Origin: Bacteroidales bacterium
Lineage (GTDB): Bacteria; Bacteroidota; Bacteroidia; Bacteroidales; UBA932
DNA length: 11,770 nt
NCBI GenBank assembly: GCA_017478685.1
Contig: JAFVDC010000174.1
Location: 1 to 11,770, forward strand
Direction of reading: 5' to 3'
A program made the position numbers and the translations under genes. This document shows positions 5,871 through 11,383 of this stretch, one piece after another. Numbering within the stretch: position 1 is the first letter of the stretch; every line of letters starts with the position of its first letter. Under the pieces are notes generated by a model. That model made no database searches and was not told where the DNA came from. It was given only the letters and a program-made list of their open reading frames with translations.

Positions 5871-6559
5871 AAAACACAGTATTAACACTCCTTCTTCTGG
5901 CATTGGCGCTACCCGTGTCAAACGCCCAGACAGTTATCAAATACCGCCGCCCTATGAGGGCCCTTGGCATAGAAGGCGGCGTGGGAATGAGCGTAGTAAG
6001 TAATGAAAACAGGGTTCTGGGAGGCCTGCAGCAGCAGCCCGTAAAGATGTATCCTGTGGGAGGCATCACCTTCGAGGGCCCCATGAACTATTCCCTGGAC
6101 ATAGTCCTCAAACTGCGCTATTCCAACAAAAGCTTTGTCTGCGCCCCGGAAGGGGATTCACTTCCCTCACACAACATCCACGCCGTGATGATGGATGTGG
6201 GGGTAAACTGGTACCCCTTCCACAACATCTTCTACATGGGTGCATACTTCACCTTTGGCGGCAATGTCCTGGCTCACAGAATTGATGCCGACGGCACCTG
6301 GACCAAACTGAAATCCAGCGACCTTGACGCCCTGGGCCTCTTCCTCAGCTATGGCCTTGAAGCCGGGTTCAGTTTAGGTTACTGGCCCATAGGAGACCGC
6401 ATCACCATCTTTGCACGATGGGAACAGGACTGGTCGGGATCTCCGTTCACAAAACACAGCGAATCCATCTACCGCAATGAACTTGTATATAACAAGAAGA
6501 TGAGGTTGGGTTCAGTCACAGCGGGTGTAAGAATCCCAATCATTCTGATCAGGGACTAA
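5867..6559 (+). CDS. Putative outer-membrane beta-barrel protein
   Basis: This 230-residue product has a clear signal peptide (1-20, ending VSNAQ). The mature part alternates hydrophobic and polar residues, with many glycines and aromatics typical of small outer-membrane barrels: LGIEGGVGMSVVSN, INYS-like strand pieces, VGVNWYPFHNIFYMGAYFTF, LSYGLEAGFSLGYWPIG, and a final strand SVTAGVRIPIILI. The repeated pattern GV.WYP..N.FYMGAYFTFGG resembles Bacteroidetes porin-like or OmpW/OprF-like barrels without a strong match to one named family. It starts inside the stop codon of the WG-like gene, so the two are very likely coexpressed and may act together at the outer membrane. The stop TAA (6557-6559) is only 10 bp before the -7 box that precedes the tatD fragment. 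Confidence 0.7.
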   Translation: MKNTVLTLLLLALALPVSNAQTVIKYRRPMRALGIEGGVGMSVVSNENRVLGGLQQQPVKMYPVGGITFEGPMNYSLDIVLKLRYSNKSFVCAPEGDSLPSHNIHAVMMDVGVNWYPFHNIFYMGAYFTFGGNVLAHRIDADGTWTKLKSSDLDALGLFLSYGLEAGFSLGYWPIGDRITIFARWEQDWSGSPFTKHSESIYRNELVYNKKMRLGSVTAGVRIPIILIRD

Positions 6560-6569
6560 AGTTTTTTGC

Positions 6570-6577
6570 TATCTTCG
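6570..6577 (+). promoter_or_regulatory. Duplicated tatD -7 element, slightly decayed
   Basis: TATCTTCG differs from TAnnTTTG by one base and sits 5 nt before the ATG at 6583. The intact tatD has TAACTTTG in the same relative position (9271-9278), and the two copies stay alignable for about 20 bp upstream of the ATG. The promoter was therefore copied together with the gene fragment. Confidence 0.45.
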
Positions 6578-6582
6578 TGTCC

Positions 6583-6891
6583 ATGCTTGTGGACACCCAT
6601 ACCCACTTCTTCGATGACTGGCTGCTGCCCGACGCAGAGGCCGCCATCCAGCGTGCTCTGGACGCCGGGGTGGGCAAGATGATTCAGGCCGATGTAGACT
6701 CCACGGAGCGCCCCCGGATGTGGGAAATCGGTCTCAGGCACCCCGGAGTGCTGTTCCAGATGGCCGGGCTCTATCCCGGGTCCGTTACGGCCGATAACTG
6801 GCGTGATGAGTTGGACCAGGTCCACCGCATTTTTGGACGAGGTGCAATTACAGGTGGTGGACCTGGTCCAGTACATCTTCGGCCGAGGTGA
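6583..6891 (+). pseudogene. Truncated tatD (N-terminal quarter), running into a palindrome array
   Basis: The frame from ATG 6583 encodes 102 residues. The first 76 are TatD, starting MLVDTHTHFFDDW with the metal-binding HxH at H6 and H8 and ending at DNWRDEL. The rest is translated repeat sequence (DQVH..FGRG and GGGPGP), ending at TGA 6889-6891. The entire C-terminal three quarters of TatD, with the other metal ligands, is missing, so it cannot be an active nuclease. Compared with the intact gene at 9284, I count 36 differences in the 229 bp before the first palindrome (84% identity); 29 codons differ silently and only 5 change the amino acid. This means the copy evolved as a working gene until recently. 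The break point is the same palindrome position as in the intact gene. Confidence 0.85.
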
Positions 6892-7209
6892 CTTCCACAC
6901 TTGGACCTGGTCCAAAGCATCTTAGGTCAATGTGGGAACTGCATCTGGACCTGGTCCAAGGCATATTTGGACGGGGTGTGATCAATTTCTGGACGAGGTG
7001 GAAAAACAATGGCTGGACCTAGTCCAAGCACCATGCACTACAGATACCTCAGAGGCACAGTCGGTGGACCTGGTCCACGGCATAAAAACGCACCTCGACC
7101 AAAAATGTTCAATACCTCGGCCAAAAAGCATTGACACCTCGGCCAAATGGCTCGATACTTAGACCAAAAGGCTCGATACCTCGGCCAAGCACTCCTTGGA
7201 CCAGGTCCA
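6812..7209 (+). repeat. Palindrome array 4 (long, partly decayed)
   Basis: Seven sites lie at 6812-6824, 6858-6870, 6902-6914, 6946-6958, 7014-7026 (TGGACCTAGTCCA, one mismatch), 7065-7077 and 7197-7209. The gaps are 33, 31, 31, 55, 38 and 119 bp. The 55-bp gap equals 9 + 13 + 33, and a decayed site TGGACGGGGTGTG lies at the predicted 6968-6980. The 119-bp gap holds a run of further decayed sites. The 38-bp centre (7027-7064) matches the centres of the other arrays. This is the longest array in the window and lies between the tatD fragment and the PAS gene, accounting for most of the gene-free stretch 6892-7403. The remainder, 7210-7403, contains a possible membrane peptide on the other strand and the PAS promoter. 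Confidence 0.93.
7089..7187 (-). repeat. Sub-array of decayed sites at 21-22 bp spacing
   Basis: Five related units at 7089-7101, 7111-7123, 7133-7145, 7154-7166 and 7175-7187 carry the core ACCTCGGCCA or close variants (ACCTCGACCA, ACTTAGACCA). Unit starts are 22, 22, 21 and 21 bp apart. On the other strand the core reads TGGCCGAGGT, which is the decayed-site motif TGGACGAGGT seen inside the 33-bp spacers of the other arrays. The units lie in register with the flanking intact palindromes at 7065 and 7197, so they are the same lattice with the palindromes lost. Confidence 0.85.
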
Positions 7210-7302
7210 ACGTGCAACTTGAAGTACGTATGCAAAGACCACATGGAACACGATAAGCAGAAGGGCCAGAGTGAGGATATACCAGAAAATGATTGCATCC
7301 AC
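7159..7302 (-). CDS. Possible small membrane peptide, or a leftover of a membrane gene
   Basis: On the minus strand a frame starting with GTG at 7302 and ending TAA at 7159-7161 would encode 47 residues, beginning with the hydrophobic run DAIIFWYILTLALLLIVF and continuing HVVFAYVLQVA before it runs into translated array sequence (RWTWSKE). The hydrophobic part is a convincing single membrane helix. There is no ATG and no visible promoter on that strand, and the tail is repeat-derived. It may be chance or the relic of a gene cut by the array. Confidence 0.2.
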   Translation of the reverse strand: MDAIIFWYILTLALLLIVFHVVFAYVLQVARWTWSKECLAEVSSLLV

Positions 7303-7354
7303 GACCAAATTGGGCGATAAAGTCCGAACAAAAACTTCCCTTCCTCAAGAACCA

Positions 7355-7385
7355 TTTGAAAAACCGGCCGAATAGGGTATCTTTG
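7355..7385 (+). promoter_or_regulatory. Bacteroidetes promoter for the PAS gene
   Basis: TTTG (7355-7358), then 19 bp, then TATCTTTG (7378-7385): a complete -33/-7 pair of the Bacteroidetes type. The ATG at 7404 is 18 bp downstream. The promoter position rules out the longer reading frame that opens upstream at 7293. Confidence 0.8.
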
Positions 7386-7403
7386 CAGAAAACCTACATA
7401 ATT

Positions 7404-7751
7404 ATGAAAAGAGACTATTTTGAGGGGGTGGACGTAGCCGTAACCATCTGCGCAAAGGACGGAACCATCCTTGACATGAACGGAAAATCACGGAAGACTT
7501 TCCTCAAGGACGGGGAAAGCATAATCGGCCAGAATGTACTGGACTGCCATCCTGAGCCAGCACGTTCAATGCTGGCCGATATGCTGGCAAACCCCAGGAA
7601 CAACGTTTATACCGTTGAGAAAGAGGGCGTAAAGAAGCTCATCTTCCAGACCCCCTGGTACGACGGAGACGAGTATGCCGGCTTTATGGAGCTCTCAATG
7701 GTACTCCCGGAGGTTATTCCCAACCGAGTAAGGAAACCTGCCTCTCACTGA
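7404..7751 (+). CDS. Small stand-alone PAS-domain protein
   Basis: The 115-residue product is essentially a single PAS fold with no output domain. The motifs are VAVTICAKDGTILDMNGKSRKTF (read as VAVTICAKDG then TILDMN), DGESIIGQNVLDCHPEPARS, YTVEKEGVKKLIFQTPWY and a final strand GFMELSMVLPEVIPNRVRK. This matches a family of short PAS proteins found in Bacteroidetes and Firmicutes with the conserved IG.N.LDCHP and IYQTPW-type motifs, thought to sense small molecules or redox state; no ligand is established. The start at 7404 fits the strong promoter. An alternative in-frame start at 7293 would read through the promoter and array-flanking DNA and is unlikely. The gene is followed 93 bp later by the lipoprotein gene on the same strand, and the pair forms the cargo between two arrays. 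Confidence 0.85.
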   Translation: MKRDYFEGVDVAVTICAKDGTILDMNGKSRKTFLKDGESIIGQNVLDCHPEPARSMLADMLANPRNNVYTVEKEGVKKLIFQTPWYDGDEYAGFMELSMVLPEVIPNRVRKPASH

Positions 7752-7809
7752 ATACACAGGTCGGCGAGCAATACGATGTCACAATCGGCCGAATTTCGCA
7801 AATAATTAT

Positions 7810-7817
7810 TACATTTG
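7810..7817 (+). promoter_or_regulatory. Possible -7 element for the lipoprotein gene
   Basis: TACATTTG matches TAnnTTTG, 27 bp before the ATG at 7845. No good -33 element is seen at the standard distance. Confidence 0.45.
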
Positions 7818-7844
7818 TAGACAACAAGTTAACCGATTGTTCCC

Positions 7845-9248
7845 ATGAAACGAATCGCCATTCTTATTGCCTCAATCCTTGCCGCCGCGGGATGCACCCT
7901 CAGCAAGAATTACGTCACCTACTGTTTCACCTACGACGAGGTTGACGTGCATGCCCGGCCGTCCGACACCTCTGAGGTTCTCATCAAGGCTGTATGCCGA
8001 AGGGGTGACCAGTTCCAGGACTCCCTCGCCTTGTTTTTTGACAACCGTTATCCCGTTCCCATCGGAATCCGGGAGGTTGACGAGACCGGAGAATGGGGAC
8101 GGATAAACGAGAGGTTCCCCTTTGTATATCATTATCACGGCTGGATTAAACTCAGTGACGTTGTAGTACTGGGGCCGATGGACAAAAAATCCCCCATGGC
8201 CACTTATGAGGCAACGGCTCCCGAGGTTAACCTTTATATGCACCCAAAAGCAAGCGAATCCGAAAAGATTCTGATTTATGGCAAAGGTTTCCAGTCGTTC
8301 AACTATAAGATGGAAAAGGGCGACAAAGCCCAGCTGCTGAGCAAAAAAGGCGGTTGGGGCTTCATAAGGTTTGTAAGATATGCCGATTCCACCAAAGACA
8401 GGCCCGTCTATGGCTGGGTCCAGATGAAAAACCTCAAACCTGTAGGAGAGGTCACCTATGAAGCCATCGCGGCCGATGTCGCACAGGGTATCCAGGACAA
8501 GAAGCTTGCCAAAGCAAAGCACACAGGGCCCTTCTTCCAGTGGGGCATAAAGCATTGGAATAAGGTTCGGCCCATTTTCTGTAAAGCCTGCGAGTACGGC
8601 GCCCTGCTGGCGCTTATTGTTGCGGTCATCTGCCTTGTCCCGTCGTTCATGCGAAGAAGATGGATGGGAACGGTACTCGTTCTGCCGCTCTGCGCCGTAT
8701 ATCTGTTCATTGTGGGTTCCATGAGCCAAGGACCCGGGATCGCATATGGACTCGCCGTTCCGGTACTTGCCATGGTGGTATCATATCCCCTTCTGTACCT
8801 GAGTTCCCTCTCCAGGATAGTGGGGCCTTTTATCCGTATTGTCGGCATACCGGGCAGCATATATGTGATGTTCCTTGTTGAGATTTTCGCCTACGACTCC
8901 CTCATCCTTCACATCTTTCTTCTTCTGCTGTATGTCTACTTTACCATCAAGTTTACGCCGCTTCTTGCCAGTAAACTGGAAAACGACGTATGTCCCAATT
9001 GCGGCTTCTACGCCGGCCACGAAAGTTTGGGGGAAGAATATGAAGGCTCGACGACAACAACCACGCACGGCTATCGTGACGAATTTGACCACAGCAGCAG
9101 AAGCGGCAACGTTGTCACCAATTACTACAATAGAATACGGGAGACCACCATCACTCATGAAGATCACTACGTAGAGGACCGCTGCTGCGCAAGGTGCGGT
9201 TACAACTACGAGGTCCACAAGACCCGCATCTGGAAAGAGAAAGATTGA
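7845..9248 (+). CDS. Lipoprotein with SH3-like domains, membrane helices and a split zinc-ribbon-like tail
   Basis: I do not recognise a named gene. The 467-residue product begins with a lipoprotein signal (LAAAGCTLS, lipid-modified C17). Two SH3-like regions follow: about 25-110, with VDVHARPSDTSEVL and a GWIKLSDV end, and about 125-205, with EVNLYMHPKASESEKI, GGWGFIRFV and YGWVQMKNL. Then come about four or five membrane helices between residues 250 and 375 (for example LLALIVAVICLVPSF and VLVLPLCAVYLFIVG). The tail has two knuckles, C383/C386 (VCPNCGF) and C448/C451 (CARCGY), separated by about 60 polar, Thr/Ser-rich residues, which could form one zinc ribbon with a long insertion. An outer-leaflet lipid anchor plus several inner-membrane-type helices in one protein is unusual. 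It follows the PAS gene on the same strand and ends 35 bp before the tatD start. Confidence 0.75.
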   Translation: MKRIAILIASILAAAGCTLSKNYVTYCFTYDEVDVHARPSDTSEVLIKAVCRRGDQFQDSLALFFDNRYPVPIGIREVDETGEWGRINERFPFVYHYHGWIKLSDVVVLGPMDKKSPMATYEATAPEVNLYMHPKASESEKILIYGKGFQSFNYKMEKGDKAQLLSKKGGWGFIRFVRYADSTKDRPVYGWVQMKNLKPVGEVTYEAIAADVAQGIQDKKLAKAKHTGPFFQWGIKHWNKVRPIFCKACEYGALLALIVAVICLVPSFMRRRWMGTVLVLPLCAVYLFIVGSMSQGPGIAYGLAVPVLAMVVSYPLLYLSSLSRIVGPFIRIVGIPGSIYVMFLVEIFAYDSLILHIFLLLLYVYFTIKFTPLLASKLENDVCPNCGFYAGHESLGEEYEGSTTTTTHGYRDEFDHSSRSGNVVTNYYNRIRETTITHEDHYVEDRCCARCGYNYEVHKTRIWKEKD

Positions 9249-9270
9249 TTAGCATTTGAACATTTTTGAC

Positions 9271-9278
9271 TAACTTTG
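9271..9278 (+). promoter_or_regulatory. -7 promoter element of tatD
   Basis: TAACTTTG is an exact TAnnTTTG match, 5 nt before the ATG at 9284. The spacing equals that of the truncated copy (6570-6577) and of dprA (2200-2207), and suggests a leaderless or nearly leaderless tatD-ansA transcript. Confidence 0.55.
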
Positions 9279-9283
9279 TGTCC

Positions 9284-10270
9284 ATGCTTGTGGACACTCA
9301 TACCCACTTCTACGACGAATGGCTTCTTCCGGATGCGGAGGCGGCCATTCAGCGTGCTTTGGATGCCGGTGTTGGAAAGATGATTCAGGCCGATATCGAC
9401 TCCGTGGAGCGTCCCCGCATGTGGGAGATCGGCCTCAGGCATCCCGGAGTGCTGTTTCAAATGGCAGGCCTGTACCCCGGTTCCGTCACGGCCGATAACT
9501 GGCGCTATGAGCTGGACCTGGTCCACGGCATTTTTGGACGAGGTACAATTTCAGGTGGTGGACCAGGTCCAGGCAGTGTGCCCCAGAATACCGTAGAAGG
9601 CACAGTCGGTGGACCAGGTCCAAGGGGTAAAATGGCACCTAGTCCAGATTATGGCTGGACCAGGTCCACTGATGTGCTGGACCAGGTCCAAGGCATAGCG
9701 GCAGGAGATGCCCGGTCGCGGCCGAGCATGACGGGCATGACGAGCGTGCCGGGCATGACGGAAATCGTGGCAATAGGGGAAATCGGCCTGGGCTACCATG
9801 AAGGGAAAGAGTATGTCAAGGAGCAGAAGGAAGTGCTGAGGCTGCAGTTTGAACTGGCGGCGAAACTGGGCCTGCCGGTGAACATCCACCTGAGGGATGC
9901 GTGGGAGGACTTCCTCACAATCCTCAAAGACTGCAAACACCTGGATCTCAGGGGAAACCTTCACTGTTTCAGCGGCAGCTACGAGGTATATCAGGAAGCG
10001 AACCGCTACGGAAACTGGAGCGTGGGGATAGGCGGAGTCGTCACCTTCAAGAACTCAAAACTGGCCCAGACAGTGGCCAGGATTCCCATGGAGCACATTC
10101 TCCTTGAGACCGACGCCCCGTACCTCGCCCCTGTCCCCTACCGCGGGAAGCGCAATGAGAGCTCATATCTTCCGCTAATCGCGGAAAAGGTGGCCGAAGT
10201 GAAGGGAATCTCCGCGGAAGAATGCGCCGAAATAACCACAAAGAACGCAGAAACACTGTTTGACATATGA
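9284..10270 (+). CDS. tatD: TatD-family metal-dependent nuclease with an in-frame repeat-array insertion
   Basis: This 328-residue TatD-family hydrolase, a cytoplasmic two-metal DNase/3'-5' exonuclease fold, starts at ATG 9284 (MLVDTHTHF). The metal ligands appear in order: H6 and H8 (THTH), E166 (AIGEIGLG), H202 (NIHLRD), H227 (LHCFSGS) and D277 (ETDAPYLAP), so the active site looks complete. Family members have about 255-270 residues; the excess here is residues about 77-136, which are translated palindrome array (DLVH, GGGPGP, VGGPGP, YGWTRST, DQVQ). The insert falls on the surface helix between the GLYPG loop and the GEIGL strand, where length variation should be tolerated. A short tripeptide tandem (SMT-GMT-SVP-GMT, about 148-159) follows. 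A TTG at 9266 is in frame but overlaps the -7 box. The gene overlaps ansA by ATGA. Whether the insert is tolerated in the folded enzyme is unknown. Confidence 0.92.
   Translation: MLVDTHTHFYDEWLLPDAEAAIQRALDAGVGKMIQADIDSVERPRMWEIGLRHPGVLFQMAGLYPGSVTADNWRYELDLVHGIFGRGTISGGGPGPGSVPQNTVEGTVGGPGPRGKMAPSPDYGWTRSTDVLDQVQGIAAGDARSRPSMTGMTSVPGMTEIVAIGEIGLGYHEGKEYVKEQKEVLRLQFELAAKLGLPVNIHLRDAWEDFLTILKDCKHLDLRGNLHCFSGSYEVYQEANRYGNWSVGIGGVVTFKNSKLAQTVARIPMEHILLETDAPYLAPVPYRGKRNESSYLPLIAEKVAEVKGISAEECAEITTKNAETLFDI
9513..9690 (+). repeat. Palindrome array 5, inside the tatD coding sequence
   Basis: Five exact sites lie at 9513-9525, 9559-9571, 9610-9622, 9656-9668 and 9678-9690, with gaps of 33, 38, 33 and 9 bp, the same layout as 4766-4943. 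The array is open in the tatD frame throughout. The 13-mer itself contains no stop codon in any of six frames: it reads WTWS or WTRS, GPGP, and DLV(Q/H) or DQV(Q/H). Confidence 0.95.
9724..9759 (+). repeat. Four 9-bp tandem units within tatD
   Basis: GAGCATGAC, GGGCATGAC, GAGCGTGCC and GGGCATGAC lie head to tail and, in the tatD frame, give three-residue steps (SMT GMT SVP GMT). They lie 33 bp after the last palindrome. Only the final GMTEIVAIGEIG part is expected for the family, so this seems a small expansion next to the insertion. Confidence 0.7.
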
Positions 10271-11286
10271 GAGTTTTAGTAATCTACACGGGCGGCACCA
10301 TCGGCATGAAGGAAGACCCCGCCGACGGCACCCTGAAGCCCTTCGACTTCTCGCAGATAAAGGAGGAGGTACCGGAGCTCAACAAATTCAAGGTGCACAT
10401 AGACTCCTACACCTTCAGCCCGCTCATAGACTCCTCGGACGTGGAGCCCGCGCTTTGGGTGAACCTGGCCGAACTCATCCATGAAAGGTACGACGACTAC
10501 GACGGCTTCGTGGTCCTCCACGGCACGGACACCATGGCCTACAGCGCATCGGCCCTGAGTTTCATGCTGGAGGGGCTCTCAAAGCCGGTAGTCTTCACCG
10601 GAAGCCAGCTTCCAATTGGCGTTCCCCGCACGGACGGCAAGGAAAACCTCATCGGCGCGGTGGAGATTGCTTCGGCAAAAAAGGCCGATGGCAGCGCCCG
10701 GGTGCCGGAAGTCTCCATTTTCTTCGACTCCAGGCTCCTCAGGGGCAACCGTTCCACGAAATACAGTGCCGAAGCCTTCAACGCCTTCGCCTCCCCCAAC
10801 CTTCCGCCGCTTGCGCAGGCCGGGATAAGCATAAAATACAACTCTGACATTATAAGGAAACCTTCGGCCTCACCCCTTAAAGTCCAGACTCATCTGGACT
10901 GCCGGGTCTCCATCCTGAAAATCCACCCCGGAATTACGCCCGCGGTGGCGCGCAACTCCCTTTGCGCCCCGGAAATCCGCGCATGCATCCTGGAGACATA
11001 CGGTTCCGGCAATGCCATATCCAAGGACTGGTTCATGGACATAGTCCGTGAGGCCGACCGCCTTGGGAAGATTCTCCTGAACGTAACGCAGTGCAAATCA
11101 GGCACCGTGAACATGGACCTGTATGCCACCGGAGCCACCCTGAAAAAGGCCGGAGTGATATCCGGACAGGATTTGACCACCGAAGCCGCCCTTGGAAAAC
11201 TGTTCTTCCTGATGGGCCGTTCGGACAACAATGAATGGGTGAAGAACATGCTTAAAATAGACCTTTGCGGTGAAATAACAGCATAA
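10267..11286 (+). CDS. ansA: Type I (cytoplasmic) L-asparaginase
   Basis: This 339-residue asparaginase hydrolyses L-asparagine to aspartate and ammonia. The two signature motifs are present: YTGGTIGM (7-14, nucleophilic T11) and VVLHGTDTMAY (82-92, with T87 and D88). Further conserved parts are DSSD (55-58), VVFTGSQLPIGVPRTDGKEN, the catalytic-lysine region RGNRSTKYSAEAFNAFASPN, and KIHPGITP. The N-terminus shows no signal peptide and the length fits the cytoplasmic AnsA type rather than the periplasmic type II enzyme. The start ATG overlaps the tatD stop (ATGA), so translation is coupled. The order tatD-ansA-ExbB/TolQ is common in Bacteroidales, which suggests that this is the ancestral right flank and that the material to the left of tatD was added. 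Confidence 0.95.
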   Translation: MRVLVIYTGGTIGMKEDPADGTLKPFDFSQIKEEVPELNKFKVHIDSYTFSPLIDSSDVEPALWVNLAELIHERYDDYDGFVVLHGTDTMAYSASALSFMLEGLSKPVVFTGSQLPIGVPRTDGKENLIGAVEIASAKKADGSARVPEVSIFFDSRLLRGNRSTKYSAEAFNAFASPNLPPLAQAGISIKYNSDIIRKPSASPLKVQTHLDCRVSILKIHPGITPAVARNSLCAPEIRACILETYGSGNAISKDWFMDIVREADRLGKILLNVTQCKSGTVNMDLYATGATLKKAGVISGQDLTTEAALGKLFFLMGRSDNNEWVKNMLKIDLCGEITA

Positions 11287-11289
11287 ATC

Positions 11290-11320
11290 TTTGGCGTTTT
11301 CAGGAAAAATTACTAAATTG
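11290..11320 (+). promoter_or_regulatory. Possible promoter for the ExbB/TolQ-type gene
   Basis: TTTG (11290-11293) is followed after 20 bp by TAAATTG (11314-11320), a one-base-short relative of TAnnTTTG. The leader to the ATG at 11384 would be about 60 nt and is A/T-rich. This is a weak match. Confidence 0.35.
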
Positions 11321-11383
11321 CCGGGCAAAATTGAAAATAAACACAAACTAATTCAATTTATAACTAACAACTCAAAAACTATT

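Noticed and set aside
7293..7403. Upstream extension of the PAS gene
   Set aside because: It would cross the strong promoter at 7355-7385 and adds a non-conserved basic stretch.
9266..9283. TTG start for tatD
   Set aside because: The codon precedes and overlaps the -7 box region; the ATG at 9284 gives the normal MLVDTHTH N-terminus, as in the duplicate copy.
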